Shown here one piece after another: positions 17,324 to 25,956 of a stretch of DNA of 64,000 nucleotides. The notes below the pieces were generated by a model. It saw only the letters and a program-made list of their open reading frames with translations. It was not told the DNA's origin and did no database searches. This stretch comes from Rhodocyclaceae bacterium (GTDB lineage: Bacteria > Pseudomonadota > Gammaproteobacteria > Burkholderiales > Rhodocyclaceae). Location: positions 1 through 64,000 of the forward strand of contig JAQTNA010000004.1 of the NCBI GenBank assembly GCA_028714035.1, read 5' to 3'. Positions within the stretch are counted from its first letter, which is position 1. Each line of letters opens with the position of its first letter. A program made the position numbers and the translations under genes.

Positions 17324-18111
17324 GCCTGTTCCCCTTCAATCGGCCGCCATGCCCGCGTGATGCAGCCATTGGCCACGAGGCGCGCGAGGGCAGCACCCAG
17401 ATCGAAACTCTCGTCCGCCGTCAGGGCGTTGCCGGCCGAGGCTTCCAGTGCTTTGCCTGCCCCAAGCGAATCCAGAAACACTGCCTCGCCTGGCGCCAGC
17501 GCTTCCACATGGACCAGCCCATCCCGACGCAAGACCAGAAGCCGCGAGCCCCGGGAGAAATCCAGCGCCATGTCGCCCAAATAGTCCTCAGCATTGACGC
17601 GCCAGATGTCCGCCAGCGGCCAGGCGGAATCCATGCGCCGGACGGCCGGATCCAGCCCGAAGCAGAGTGCCCCGTATTCCTGCGGCGGGCAGGTCGCGAG
17701 CCCGGACAGGTCCGGCCTTTCGTCGGCAGCGTAGTAGGCCTCTTGCACCAACCATTCCAGACGCGCCACATCCGGCAGATAGCCCAGCTCGCGGCCGTAG
17801 GGCCAGTCGGCCAGGAAATCCGCGAAACCGCCGCCGTATTCATTGAGGTCGCCGCTGAGGCTGGGGTGGGTGCGGACGTAGGCCCGCGCCGCTTCCCGGA
17901 AGAACGGCAAACCGACAATCCTTGCCAGCGCCGGGTAGGTCGCCAGCAAGGCCCCGACCAGGTTGCCGATGACGCTGCGGCGATAGACGGCGATACGGTG
18001 CCGGCCCGTTTCGCCGGATTCCAGGATACAGGCGAGCAGGTCGTCATCTTCCGCCTCACCCAGGACCACCGCTTGGTGGAAGCGGGTTTGAAGTTCACGC
18101 AGCGCGGGCAT
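17320..18111 (-). CDS. bufC: DUF2063 partner protein of the MNIO enzyme (BufC-like)
   Basis: A 263-residue cytosolic protein. The N-terminal 95 residues form the DUF2063 DNA-binding-like fold (LRELQTRFHQAVV, YRRSVIGNLVGALLATYPAL, and YVRTHPS). In bufferin and related RiPP systems this protein forms a complex with the DUF692 enzyme and presents the peptide to it. The C-terminal half (about 140-263) is a second, less conserved domain seen in the long versions. It overlaps bufB by 17 bases and DoxX by four, which implies tight coupling. Confidence 0.88.
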   Translation of the reverse strand: MPALRELQTRFHQAVVLGEAEDDDLLACILESGETGRHRIAVYRRSVIGNLVGALLATYPALARIVGLPFFREAARAYVRTHPSLSGDLNEYGGGFADFLADWPYGRELGYLPDVARLEWLVQEAYYAADERPDLSGLATCPPQEYGALCFGLDPAVRRMDSAWPLADIWRVNAEDYLGDMALDFSRGSRLLVLRRDGLVHVEALAPGEAVFLDSLGAGKALEASAGNALTADESFDLGAALARLVANGCITRAWRPIEGEQA

Positions 18112-18958
18112 GGCATGCCTCCCGGGTCACGGCCAGCAGGCGCTCGGCCTTGTCCGCCTCCCTCACCAGCGTGTCGAGGGTCGGAATGTCGTTATCCCAC
18201 TCGATCAGCGTGGCAACCGGCCCGAAGCGGGCCAGGGCGTGGGCATACAGATTCCAGACCGGCTCGTGCACCGGCCGCGAATGGGTGTCCACCAGCAGCC
18301 CGTCTTCCTCTTCGAAGCCGGCCAGATGAATCTCCCAAACCCGGTCCACGGGGATGGCCGCCAGGTAGGCCAGCGGATCGAAGCCGTGGTTGCAGGCACT
18401 GACCCAGATGTTGTTCACGTCCAGCAGGATGCCGCAACCGGTACGACGCGCAACGCCCGCCACGAATTCCCATTCCGGCATGTCCGCGCCGGCAAAACGC
18501 AGGTAACTGGACACATTCTCGACCAGGATGGTGCGGCCGAGAAAATCCTGGGCGCGTTCCACCCGCTCGCAAACGGTGTCGAGCGCCTCCCTGGTGTAGG
18601 GCAAGGGCAAGAGGTCGTTGAGAAAGCGGCCGTTCACCGAGGACCAGCACAGGTGCTCCGAGACGGCCGCCGGCTCGATGCGTTCCACCAGTGTCTTGAG
18701 CTTTTCCAGGTGGCGGCGGGAAAGCTCGTCGTTCGAGCCGAGCGAAAGGCCGACGCCGTGCAGACTCACGGGGTAGCGCGCACGCACCGCCTCCAGCACC
18801 CGCAGCGTCTCGCCGCCCGCGCCGAAGAAGTTCTCGCTATGGACTTCGAGCCAGCCGACCTCGGGCGGCGCCTCCAGCACCTGGCGGTGGTGGGGCGAGC
18901 GCAGACCAATGCCGGCAGCCGCGGGCAGGTTCGCGGCGGGAGAGGATGGGCGGTACAT
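18095..18958 (-). CDS. bufB: DUF692/MNIO multinuclear iron oxidase (BufB-like)
   Basis: A 287-residue TIM-barrel enzyme of the DUF692 (MNIO) family. It has the metal-ligand-bearing stretches SLHGVGLSLG, SEHLCW, LVENVSSYL, DVNNIWVSACNHG, EIHLAGF and DTHSRPVHEP in the expected order and spacing. MNIO enzymes use two or three iron ions to oxidise cysteines of a precursor peptide; in bufferins this gives thiooxazole rings that bind copper. The gene follows the precursor gene by 16 bases and overlaps bufC. All expected His/Asp/Glu ligands seem present, so it should be active. Confidence 0.92.
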   Translation of the reverse strand: MYRPSSPAANLPAAAGIGLRSPHHRQVLEAPPEVGWLEVHSENFFGAGGETLRVLEAVRARYPVSLHGVGLSLGSNDELSRRHLEKLKTLVERIEPAAVSEHLCWSSVNGRFLNDLLPLPYTREALDTVCERVERAQDFLGRTILVENVSSYLRFAGADMPEWEFVAGVARRTGCGILLDVNNIWVSACNHGFDPLAYLAAIPVDRVWEIHLAGFEEEDGLLVDTHSRPVHEPVWNLYAHALARFGPVATLIEWDNDIPTLDTLVREADKAERLLAVTREACHARAA

Positions 18959-18974
18959 GGCGCTTCCTTCCCGC

Positions 18975-19262
18975 TTACATCTTCGAGTCCATGGGGCTCG
19001 CGGGCATGGCGGCGCCGCCCATCTTCTCGCAGGTGCCCTTGGGCACGTATTTGAAGTCGCTGGGGTCGTTGTCCACCTTTGACAGGCCGGCGCAGGAATG
19101 CTTGCTCTTGTTGCTGCCGCAATCGTTCTGTCCCGCCTTGGCGACGCCGAAGCATTTTTCCTTGGCGGTGTCGGCGGCCAGGGCGCTGCCGCTGGTGGCG
19201 ACGATGCCGAGGGCGAGCAGGCCGGCGACGGCGGATTGGATCAGTTTGTGTTGGACTTGCAT
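18975..19262 (-). CDS. bufA: Bufferin-type precursor peptide (DUF2282)
   Basis: A 95-residue exported precursor. The start at 19262 has an AAGGAGAT site and gives a clear signal peptide (helix [14 protein letters not shown], cleavage after SALA, residue 29). The mature part has four cysteines (37, 48, 57, 78) in the DUF2282 arrangement [23 protein letters not shown] and GTCEKM. Known bufferins with this pattern are modified by the MNIO enzyme encoded next door and bind copper in the periplasm. Copper buffering is therefore the expected role, taken from the family and context, not from this sequence alone. An ECF-type promoter precedes the gene. Confidence 0.92.
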   Translation of the reverse strand: MQVQHKLIQSAVAGLLALGIVATSGSALAADTAKEKCFGVAKAGQNDCGSNKSKHSCAGLSKVDNDPSDFKYVPKGTCEKMGGAAMPASPMDSKM

Positions 19263-19332
19263 GGTGATCTCCTTGAGGTTGGGTTGAAGAGCCACCCATC
19301 GCCTGCGCGATTCGAATGTCTCTGTAGCCTTG

Positions 19333-19358
19333 GTCGGGGAGATCGCCGGTTTCTTACA
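19333..19358 (-). promoter_or_regulatory. Probable ECF sigma promoter of the bufferin operon
   Basis: Minus strand: TGTAAGAA (19351-19358), then after about 15 bases CGAC (19333-19336). This GTAA/CGA spacing matches promoters of SigF-like ECF factors, and the neighbouring ECF gene is the obvious reader. It lies 71 bases upstream of the bufA start. Confidence 0.55.
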
Positions 19359-19365
19359 CACCCAT

Positions 19366-19379
19366 GAAAAATATTTTTC
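19366..19379. other. AT-rich 14-base perfect palindrome
   Basis: GAAAAATATTTTTC, unusually AT-rich for this genome, between the anti-sigma stop (19387) and the bufA promoter. It may separate the two units or bind a regulator. Confidence 0.4.
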
Positions 19380-19386
19380 GGGAGGA

Positions 19387-19572
19387 TCAGTCCCGTTCGT
19401 CGTCGCCCGGAAAGCGACGACAGGCAGCGCGCAAAAATTCCATCTGCCGCTCGAAGGAAGAGCAGGCGGTGCAAATAAAGAGGTGGAAACGCAATCCCAG
19501 GCGTTCCATCAGGGAGAGCGGCGCGTCCTGGGCACGGATCACCAGCTTGTGTGCTTCATGGCAGTTCATCAT
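19387..19572 (-). CDS. Small zinc-finger anti-sigma factor
   Basis: A 61-residue cytosolic protein of the zf-HC2 type. It starts [11 protein letters not shown] and has [12 protein letters not shown], which with the N-terminal Cys/His gives the HxxxCxxC-like zinc site of small anti-sigma factors. It has no membrane segment, unlike larger anti-sigma proteins. Its ATG overlaps the stop of the ECF gene by four bases, the usual arrangement for an ECF sigma and its inhibitor. Confidence 0.8.
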   Translation of the reverse strand: MMNCHEAHKLVIRAQDAPLSLMERLGLRFHLFICTACSSFERQMEFLRAACRRFPGDDERD

Positions 19573-20150
19573 GGGCGCAGTCCTCCGGGCTCGGCACCGA
19601 ACCAGTTAAGTTGCAGGCAATCGCGCAGGCGCATGCGCGCCCGGTAAAGCGCCACGCCACAGTTGGTCGCGGAAATCGAGAGTTCCTTACAGATCTCGCC
19701 CGTTTCCAGGCCCAGGAATTCCCGCAACAGGAATACCCGGGCGATCTTCGCGGGCAGGATGTCCATGCAGGCTTCGAACACATCGTGGAACCGCTTGTTC
19801 TCCAGCGTCCGTTGTGGGTCGCCCCAGGCTGCCGGGGGATCGGCCCAATGGCCGTCGGCGAGAAACAGGGAATCGAAGTCGCGCTCCTCGCCGTCGTCAT
19901 CCACGGCCTGCACCGAAGGTTCCCGGGCCTGCCGCCGGATGTGGTCCACGATCTTGTTGCGCAGGATGGCGGTCAGCCAGGTGCGCAATGCCGATTGGCC
20001 GGCGAAACCCTGCTTGCTGGTCAGTGCCGCAAGCAGGCACTCCTGCACCGCATCTTCGGCCGCGGCTTCGTCCCGCAATTGCAGGCGGGCGAAGCGCAGC
20101 AGCGTCGGTCGCAGGCGTGCGGCTTCGTGGTGCAAGGTTTCGTTGTCCAT
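19569..20150 (-). CDS. ECF-family RNA polymerase sigma factor
   Basis: A 193-residue sigma factor. Region 2 is seen as LLRFARLQLRDEAAAEDAVQE with TWLTAILRNKIVDHIRR, and region 4 as LPAKIARVFLLREFLG with TGEICKELSISATNCGVALYRARMRLRDCL. The type is close to the ECF factors that control DUF2282/DUF692 operons. The small anti-sigma gene overlaps its end, and the bufferin operon follows. Metal stress or thiol stress is the expected signal, based on known relatives. Its own promoter is not clear in the 41 bases upstream. Confidence 0.9.
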   Translation of the reverse strand: MDNETLHHEAARLRPTLLRFARLQLRDEAAAEDAVQECLLAALTSKQGFAGQSALRTWLTAILRNKIVDHIRRQAREPSVQAVDDDGEERDFDSLFLADGHWADPPAAWGDPQRTLENKRFHDVFEACMDILPAKIARVFLLREFLGLETGEICKELSISATNCGVALYRARMRLRDCLQLNWFGAEPGGLRP

Positions 20151-20191
20151 GGCGGGATTCTACCCGCTGGCCGCAAAATGCCCATCCCGGT

Positions 20192-21751
20192 TCAGTGGCC
20201 GCCGTCCACGGGCACCGGGGCCGACTGGCGTTGCGGCTTGGCGAGCCAGACGCCCCCCGCCAGCACCAGGAGCAGGACCGTGGCCAGGAGAAAGAAGTCG
20301 TTGGCCGACATCATGTAGGCCTGGGCCGTCGTCTGGCGATCCAGCAGCGCCAGGATCTGCTCCCGCGGCATACCCTGGGCCGAGAGGGTCTCGATCGCCT
20401 GCCGCGCCGGCGCATCGTAGACATTGAGATGTTCGGTCAGGCGCGCGTGATGCAGCGCCGCCCGGTCGTCCCATAGGGTGGTCGAGATGGAGGTGCCGAA
20501 GGCGGCGGCGGTCATGCGCATGAAGTTGGACAGGCCGGCGGCCGAAGGAAAACGGGACGGGTGCAGGCCGGACAGGATCAGGGAAGTCAGGGGGATGAAG
20601 AACATGGCCGTCGCCGCCCCCTGGATCAACTGGGGCAGGATGATGACCCAGGGCGTCACTTCCAGGGTGAAGCCGGAGCGCATGTAGGACACCAGGGCGA
20701 AGATCAGGAAAGAGGCGCTGGCGAAGAGCCGCGGGTCCGATTTCGGCAGCAGTTTGCCGACCACCGGCGACAGCATCAGGGCGAAGACGCCTATGGGCGC
20801 GGTCATGAGCCCGGCCCAGGTGGCCGTGTAGCCCACGTACTGCTGCATCCAGAGGGGCATGAGGACCACGCTGCCGAAAAATATGCCGTAGCCCAGGGCG
20901 ATGGCGATCACTCCCGCCGTGAAGTTGCGGCTGCGGAACAGGCTGAGGTCCACCACCGGGTGCTCCTCGGTCAGTTCCCAGGCCAGGAAGAAGCAGAAGC
21001 CCGTCACCGCCACCAGGGCCAGGGCGCGAATCTCGCCGGAGCCGAACCAGTCCAGTTCCTTGCCCTTGTCGAGCAGGATCTGGAGCGCGCCCACCCAGAT
21101 CACCAGCAGGGCGAGGCCGATGCCATCCACGGGCCGCTTCACGGTGGGGGATTCCCGGTGCCGCAGCAGGCGCCAGGCCATCATGGCCGCCACGAGGCCG
21201 GTCGGAATGTTGATGTAGAAGATCCAGGGCCAGGACAGGTTGTCCGAAATCCAGCCGCCCAGCACCGGGCCCAGGACCGGCGCCACCAGGGTCGTCATGC
21301 CCCAGGCGGCCAGCGCCATGCCCGCCTTCTCCCGGGGAAAACATTGCAGCAGCAGGGTCTGGGACAGGGGGATCATGGGTCCGGCGACCGCGCCCTGGAG
21401 CACCCGGAACACGATCAGCATCTGGAGACTGGAAGCCAGGCCACAGGCCAGGGAGGCCAGCACGAACAGCAGGACCGAGCTGACGAACAGGCGCACCGCG
21501 CCGAAGCGCTGGGTCAGCCAGCCGGTCAGGGGCACGGAGATGGCGTTGGCGACGGCGAAGGAAGTGATGACCCAGGTGCCCTGGCTGGGACTGACGCCCA
21601 CGTCGCCCGCGATGGTCGGGATGGACACGTTGGCGATGGTCGTGTCGAGCACGTTCATGAACGTCGCCAGGGACAGGGCGATGGTGGCCAGTGCCAGCGT
21701 CGCCCCATGCAGGGGCGGCGGCGGCTCGTGTTGGGCGTTCGGGTCGGCCAC
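20192..21751 (-). CDS. emrB: EmrB-type MFS drug efflux pump (DHA2, 14 helices)
   Basis: A 519-residue inner-membrane proton-driven exporter. It has the DHA2 marks: first helix LATFMNVLDTTIANVSIPTIAGD (motif D1), TQRFGAVRLF as A-motif, RVLQGAVAGPMIPLSQ and motif C GMTTLVAPVLGPVLGG in helix 5. The length fits 14 helices. It is the last gene of a MarR-OMF-HlyD-MFS operon, so it should work as a tripartite pump across both membranes. Substrates are not predictable; hydrophobic toxic compounds are usual. Confidence 0.92.
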   Translation of the reverse strand: MADPNAQHEPPPPLHGATLALATIALSLATFMNVLDTTIANVSIPTIAGDVGVSPSQGTWVITSFAVANAISVPLTGWLTQRFGAVRLFVSSVLLFVLASLACGLASSLQMLIVFRVLQGAVAGPMIPLSQTLLLQCFPREKAGMALAAWGMTTLVAPVLGPVLGGWISDNLSWPWIFYINIPTGLVAAMMAWRLLRHRESPTVKRPVDGIGLALLVIWVGALQILLDKGKELDWFGSGEIRALALVAVTGFCFFLAWELTEEHPVVDLSLFRSRNFTAGVIAIALGYGIFFGSVVLMPLWMQQYVGYTATWAGLMTAPIGVFALMLSPVVGKLLPKSDPRLFASASFLIFALVSYMRSGFTLEVTPWVIILPQLIQGAATAMFFIPLTSLILSGLHPSRFPSAAGLSNFMRMTAAAFGTSISTTLWDDRAALHHARLTEHLNVYDAPARQAIETLSAQGMPREQILALLDRQTTAQAYMMSANDFFLLATVLLLVLAGGVWLAKPQRQSAPVPVDGGH

Positions 21752-21763
21752 GGATTGCTCCCG

Positions 21764-22951
21764 TCAGCGGCCGGTGTTCCGGCGGGGCGCGCTCGCCCCT
21801 TCCAGGTTGGCGGCGATGATGCGACGTACGAGCTTTTGTGCCTCGTCCCGGCCCGCCGGCTCCGCGGCACGGGCCACGGCTTCGCGCCGTCCGGCGGCCA
21901 GCTGGGAGCCGCCCTGGTCATGCACATCCACGTCCGCCTGCATGGAGAGCCCCACCCTCAGGGGATGTTCGGCCAGTTGGCCGGGATCGAGGGCGACGCG
22001 CACCGGCAGGCGCTGCACGATCTTGATCCAGTTGCCGGTGGCGTTCTGCGCCGGCAGGAGGGAAAAGGCCGCGCCGGTGCCCGCGCCCAGGCCCACCACC
22101 TTGCCCGTATAGCGCACGCGGGAGCCGTAGATGTCCGCCGCCAGCGCCACCGGCTGCCCGACGCGCATCTGCCGCAGCTGGCCTTCCTTGAAATTGGCGT
22201 CCACCCACACCCGATCCAGGGGCACGATGGCCATCAAGGGCTGGCCGGGCGCCACCCTCGTGCCCACCTGGACGCCGCGCTTGGCCACCTGGCCGGCGAC
22301 CGGGGCGGTGATCGAGCTTCGCTTCAGGGCCAGACAGGCCTCCTCGACACGGGCCGCGGCCCGCATCACGTTCGGATGGTTTTCCACCGTCGTGTGGTCG
22401 GAGAGCGCCTGGTTGGAAAGCAGCTGATCCCGGGCCGTGGCCAGGGCCGCCTCCGAGGCCGCCACACCCGCGCGGGCATGTTCGATCTCCTCGCCCGAAA
22501 CCGCGCCCGTGCCCGCCAGCGCCTGGCGCCGGCGCAGGTCGTCCCGCGCCTTGGCCAGGTCCGCCTCGCGCTGGGCCACGACGGCGCCCAGGGAGCCGTT
22601 GGTCGCGTAGAGGGTGCGCACCTCCCGCACCGCCTGGGCCAGGGCCGCCTCGGCCTGGTCCAGGGCGATCCGGGCATCGGCCGGGTCCAGCTCCACCAGA
22701 GGCGCGCCGGCCTTGACCACGTCCGTGTCGTCGGCATGGATCGCCAACACCATGCCGGCGGTCTGGGGCGTGATCTGGATGATGTCGCCCGAGACGTAGG
22801 CGTCGTCCGTGGTCTCGTGGTAGCGCCCGTCCAGCACCCACCAGAGCCCCCCCGCGACGACGGCCAGCATCAGGATTGCGCTCAGGATCAGCAGAGCCCG
22901 CCGTCGACGCGGATTCGGGGTATCGGCTTGGTCAAGGCTTCTCTCGCTCAT
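21764..22951 (-). CDS. emrA: EmrA-type periplasmic adaptor (HlyD family)
   Basis: A 395-residue membrane-fusion protein. One N-terminal helix (about 19-40) follows RRRR, then the HlyD barrel-lipoyl start TDDAYVSGDIIQITPQ and a coiled-coil hairpin (about 95-215) full of Ala, Glu and Arg. Then come the second lipoyl half (SSITAPVAGQVAKRGVQVGTRV) and the beta-barrel VWVDANFKEGQL. The last 45 residues are a charged tail longer than in E. coli EmrA. Its ATG overlaps the stop of the outer-membrane gene by four bases and the pump gene follows after 12 bases. Confidence 0.92.
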   Translation of the reverse strand: MSERSLDQADTPNPRRRRALLILSAILMLAVVAGGLWWVLDGRYHETTDDAYVSGDIIQITPQTAGMVLAIHADDTDVVKAGAPLVELDPADARIALDQAEAALAQAVREVRTLYATNGSLGAVVAQREADLAKARDDLRRRQALAGTGAVSGEEIEHARAGVAASEAALATARDQLLSNQALSDHTTVENHPNVMRAAARVEEACLALKRSSITAPVAGQVAKRGVQVGTRVAPGQPLMAIVPLDRVWVDANFKEGQLRQMRVGQPVALAADIYGSRVRYTGKVVGLGAGTGAAFSLLPAQNATGNWIKIVQRLPVRVALDPGQLAEHPLRVGLSMQADVDVHDQGGSQLAAGRREAVARAAEPAGRDEAQKLVRRIIAANLEGASAPRRNTGR

Positions 22952-24429
22952 CTTGGAACTCCTGATATTCGGTACGGATCAATGTTACTCGGCCGGGCCG
23001 GCTCGCCCTGGAAGCCGCCGCCCAGGGCGCGCACGAGCCCCACCGTGGCCGCCAGGCGGCGCGCGCGCAGATCGGCGGCCAGGCGGCGCTGGGCCAGCAC
23101 CTGGGACTCGACGCTCAACACGGTCAGGTAGCTGGACAGCCCCTCCCGGTAGCGCAGCAGGGCGAGGCGGTAGGCCTCCTCGGCTTCGGCCTGGGCGTGG
23201 CGCTGCTCGCCGCTCTGCACGTCCAGCCAATGCCAGCCATTGACCTGGTCGGCGACTTCCCGCAGCGCCTGGACCAGGGTGGCGTTGTACTGTTCCACGG
23301 CCAGGTTCTGGTCGGCGTTGCGGGCGGCCAGGTTGGCCCGCAGGCGACCGCCATCGAAGATCGGCAGGCTGAAGGCGGTGCCGGCGCCCAGGATGCGGCT
23401 GCCGCCCTGGAGCAGTTGCCCCAGGCCCACCGACTGGACGCCGAGAAAGGCCGTGAGATCCACGTTCGGGTAGAAGCCGGCGCGCGCCGCCGCGATGTCG
23501 CCGCCGGCCGCCTCGACCCGCAGCCTCTGGGCCAGGATGTCGGGCCTTCGCCCAAGCAGGTCCGCCGGCAGGCTGGCGGGCAATGTGGCGGAGGGCCTTT
23601 CGCCCAGGCGCGGCCGGGCGATGGCGAGGCCGCGGTCCGGTCCCTGCCCGGCCAGGGCCGCGAGCTCGTCCTTCATGAGCGCGATGCGTTCCCGGGCCGC
23701 CGCCACGTCGGTGCGCGCGGCGAACACGGAGGAGGACGACTGGCGCAGTTCCACCCGGGTCTCCAGGCCGGCGCCGACACGGGATTCGGTCAGGGCGCGA
23801 ACCTGCTCCCTCTGCTTGAGCAAATCCTCCGCCACCTCCAGCAGGGCGTACTGGTGGTCCAGCTCCACGTAGGCGCGGACCACGGCCGCCGCCAGAGACA
23901 ATTTCGCCGCCTCGCCCTCGATCGCCGCCGCCCGCGCCCGGGACAGCGCCGCCTCCAGCACGGCCCGCTGGCGCCCCCAGAAATCGAAGTCGTGGCTGAA
24001 ACCGGCGGCCAGCTGCCCCGAACTCAGGGTGGCGCCGGCAATGGGCGGCGGGTAGATGCCGTTTTCGGTGTAACGCTGCCGGTCCATCCCGGCCGCCACG
24101 CCCAGCGTGGATCGGCTTGCGGCATCCGCGGCCGCCACATGGGCATCCGCCTGTTCCATGCGGGCCCGGGCCACGGCCAGCGTGGGGCTGCCGGCCAGGG
24201 ACTGGGCGATCAGGGCATCGAGTTGCGGATCGCCGTAGGTCTTCCACCAGTCCGACGCCGGCCAGGCGCCGGGCTGCGCCGGCATCGCGGCCAGGCTGTC
24301 CCGCGCCACCAGGGCCGCCGGATCGGCGGGCCGGGAACCGGGCAGGAGGCCGTCGGCACTGGCGCAGGCGGCCAAAAGCCCGGCGCAGGCCAGGACGGCC
24401 AGGGCGGCGCGCCCGGAGCGCGCATTCAT
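22948..24429 (-). CDS. Outer-membrane efflux lipoprotein (NodT/TolC family)
   Basis: A 493-residue outer-membrane channel. The start at 24429 gives a lipoprotein signal with lipobox LLAAC; an upstream frame start at 24507 overlaps marR and would spoil it. The two-fold OEP repeat is visible: DWWKTYGDPQLDALI, SSGQLAAGFSHDFDFWG in the first half, and GRRPDILAQRLRVEAA, SLPIFDGGRLRANL in the second. NodT-type proteins form trimeric ducts for tripartite pumps. The gene comes between marR and emrA and completes the pump. Confidence 0.92.
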   Translation of the reverse strand: MNARSGRAALAVLACAGLLAACASADGLLPGSRPADPAALVARDSLAAMPAQPGAWPASDWWKTYGDPQLDALIAQSLAGSPTLAVARARMEQADAHVAAADAASRSTLGVAAGMDRQRYTENGIYPPPIAGATLSSGQLAAGFSHDFDFWGRQRAVLEAALSRARAAAIEGEAAKLSLAAAVVRAYVELDHQYALLEVAEDLLKQREQVRALTESRVGAGLETRVELRQSSSSVFAARTDVAAARERIALMKDELAALAGQGPDRGLAIARPRLGERPSATLPASLPADLLGRRPDILAQRLRVEAAGGDIAAARAGFYPNVDLTAFLGVQSVGLGQLLQGGSRILGAGTAFSLPIFDGGRLRANLAARNADQNLAVEQYNATLVQALREVADQVNGWHWLDVQSGEQRHAQAEAEEAYRLALLRYREGLSSYLTVLSVESQVLAQRRLAADLRARRLAATVGLVRALGGGFQGEPARPSNIDPYRISGVPR

Positions 24430-24499
24430 GCCATGTCCCTCGGACCGACAGGGTCTTGCTGCCTGGCCTGTCGCTGCCTGTGCAGCATTATCGTGCGCC

Positions 24500-24973
24500 T
24501 CAGGCATTGGCCAACATCCTCCGCAACAGATCTTTCAGGGTATCCAGGTCGCCGCGGGTGAACCCGGTCAGGAGCCGGTTCAGCACCTTCACCACGCGGG
24601 GCGTGATCATGGGCCGCAGCGCCTTCCCCGCCGCCGTCAGTTCCAGATGGACGACACGGCGGTCGGACTGGCTGCGGACGCGGCGGATGAAGCCCTTTTC
24701 CTCCAGGCGGTCCAGCATGCGGGTCATGGAGCCGGTATCCATGCCGATGGCACGGCAGAGGGTGGCCGCCGTGGCATCGGGCGTCTGGCCGATCCAGAAC
24801 AGCACCGGCAACTGGGCTCCCGTCAGTCCCAGGTCGGCCAGTTCGTCGTCCAGGGCGGCCATCAACTGGGAGCGGACCATGCCGAGCAGGAGACCGATGC
24901 CTTCTTCCGGACGATAGCTCTCCACCGAATACAGGGGCTCCGCACCATCCTTCAACTCCGACTCTCCGACCAT
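24500..24973 (-). CDS. MarR-family repressor of the efflux operon
   Basis: A 157-residue winged-helix regulator. The MarR core is complete: GLTGAQLPVLFWIG, DATAATLCRAIGMDTGSMTRMLDRLEEKGFIRR as recognition region, and the wing RSQSDRRVVHLELTAAGKAL. I chose ATG 24973; a GTG at 24994 is in frame but would lie at the transcription start. It is first in the operon with the OMF, adaptor and pump. A palindrome inside its promoter is the probable operator, implying autorepression relieved by a pump substrate. Confidence 0.9.
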   Translation of the reverse strand: MVGESELKDGAEPLYSVESYRPEEGIGLLLGMVRSQLMAALDDELADLGLTGAQLPVLFWIGQTPDATAATLCRAIGMDTGSMTRMLDRLEEKGFIRRVRSQSDRRVVHLELTAAGKALRPMITPRVVKVLNRLLTGFTRGDLDTLKDLLRRMLANA

Positions 24974-25005
24974 GGCATCCACCCGCCGAAACACAAGGTT
25001 CGACG

Positions 25006-25033
25006 ATTATACTGCCTAGGCAGCGTTTATCAA
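25006..25033 (-). promoter_or_regulatory. marR-efflux operon promoter with operator in the spacer
   Basis: Minus strand TTGATA (25028-25033), 16 bases, TATAAT (25006-25011). The spacer holds the perfect 12-base palindrome CTGCCTAGGCAG (25012-25023), directly beside the -10 box, an ideal place for MarR to block polymerase. Confidence 0.75.
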
Positions 25034-25059
25034 GCACGAATGTGGCGGGGGAAAGCACA

Positions 25060-25123
25060 GGGCCCCGCCGGAGGCGAGGCCCTTGGGGAAGCAGAGGCGC
25101 GACGGGACGGGTGGACCGTCCCG
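25060..25123 (-). terminator. Two GC-rich hairpins after the UspA gene
   Basis: Hairpin 1: CGGGACGG/CCGTCCCG (25103-25110, 25116-25123), perfect, five-base loop. Hairpin 2: ten pairs with one mismatch (25060-25069, 25073-25082). Both lie just after the UspA stop (25134) on the minus strand, without a strong T-run. Confidence 0.45.
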
Positions 25124-25133
25124 CCGCAAGGGC

Positions 25134-25946
25134 TCAGTTGGCCATCAGCACCGGCACGGTCATGCTGCGCAGGATGTGCCGCGTTCCGCTGCCGCGACTG
25201 ACGAAGGGGAAGCCGATCTGGCCATGGGCGCCCATGACCAGGAGGTCGGCCCCGTGGTCGGCCACCCGGTTGAGCAGCATGTCCATGATGCCCACATCCT
25301 CGACCACGAGCACCTCGGCCTGCGCCGAGACGCCGTGGCAGGCGAGATGGCGGGCCACGGCCTGGCACGAGGCCTCCGCCTGGTCGAAACGGGTATCGAA
25401 GGACAGGACGATCGCCTCCTGGCAGCCCTCGATCAGGGGCAGCGCGTCGTTCAGCGCATGGGCCGCCTCCCGCGAATCGTTCCAGGCGATGAGTGGACGC
25501 TTGAAACCCGACGCATATTCGCCGACGAAGGGCACGACCAGCACCGGCCGCCCGGAATTGACGATGACTTCTTCCGCCAGTTCCGGCGGGACGTGGCCAT
25601 GGGGGTTACCGTCGTGCTGCCCGAGGATCATGAGATCGGCGTGGCGCGCGTTGGCGGTGACCAGCGCCAGGAGCGCCGCGTCGCCGCCCCGGTTGAGATC
25701 CTGCCATTCCGCGTCCGCCAGGCCGGAAGTGGCCTTCCGGAACGCCGCCTGGCTCGCCTCGGCCGCCTGGGCGTAGTCCTCCGGCGGCCAGGTGGCGACG
25801 ACACCGACCTGCTGCGGCTTGGCGCGCTGGCCGAACAATCCCACCAGCCGCGCCTGGTGGCGTTTTGCGATGGCCACCGCCATGTCGAGCCGGACGGCGG
25901 TGCGTGCGTCCTGATCCAGATGCACCATCAGGTTCTTCAGTTCCAT
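25134..25946 (-). CDS. Tandem universal stress protein (UspA family)
   Basis: A 270-residue cytosolic protein with two Usp domains (about 1-140 and 145-270). The second domain has the nucleotide-binding pattern LLVMGAHGQIG followed by GSGTRHILRS; the first has only a weak version (MILGQHDG). The start at 25946 has a strong GAGGAGAG site and removes a spurious Cys/Ser-rich extension. It is the last gene of the Liv transporter operon, ten bases after livM. UspA genes next to such transporters are common; the purpose is unclear. Confidence 0.88.
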   Translation of the reverse strand: MELKNLMVHLDQDARTAVRLDMAVAIAKRHQARLVGLFGQRAKPQQVGVVATWPPEDYAQAAEASQAAFRKATSGLADAEWQDLNRGGDAALLALVTANARHADLMILGQHDGNPHGHVPPELAEEVIVNSGRPVLVVPFVGEYASGFKRPLIAWNDSREAAHALNDALPLIEGCQEAIVLSFDTRFDQAEASCQAVARHLACHGVSAQAEVLVVEDVGIMDMLLNRVADHGADLLVMGAHGQIGFPFVSRGSGTRHILRSMTVPVLMAN

Positions 25947-25956
25947 TTCTCTCTCC

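Noticed and set aside
20561-23131. 856-residue plus-strand frame
   Set aside because: Antisense to emrB and emrA; Gly/His/Gln-rich and without domain structure.
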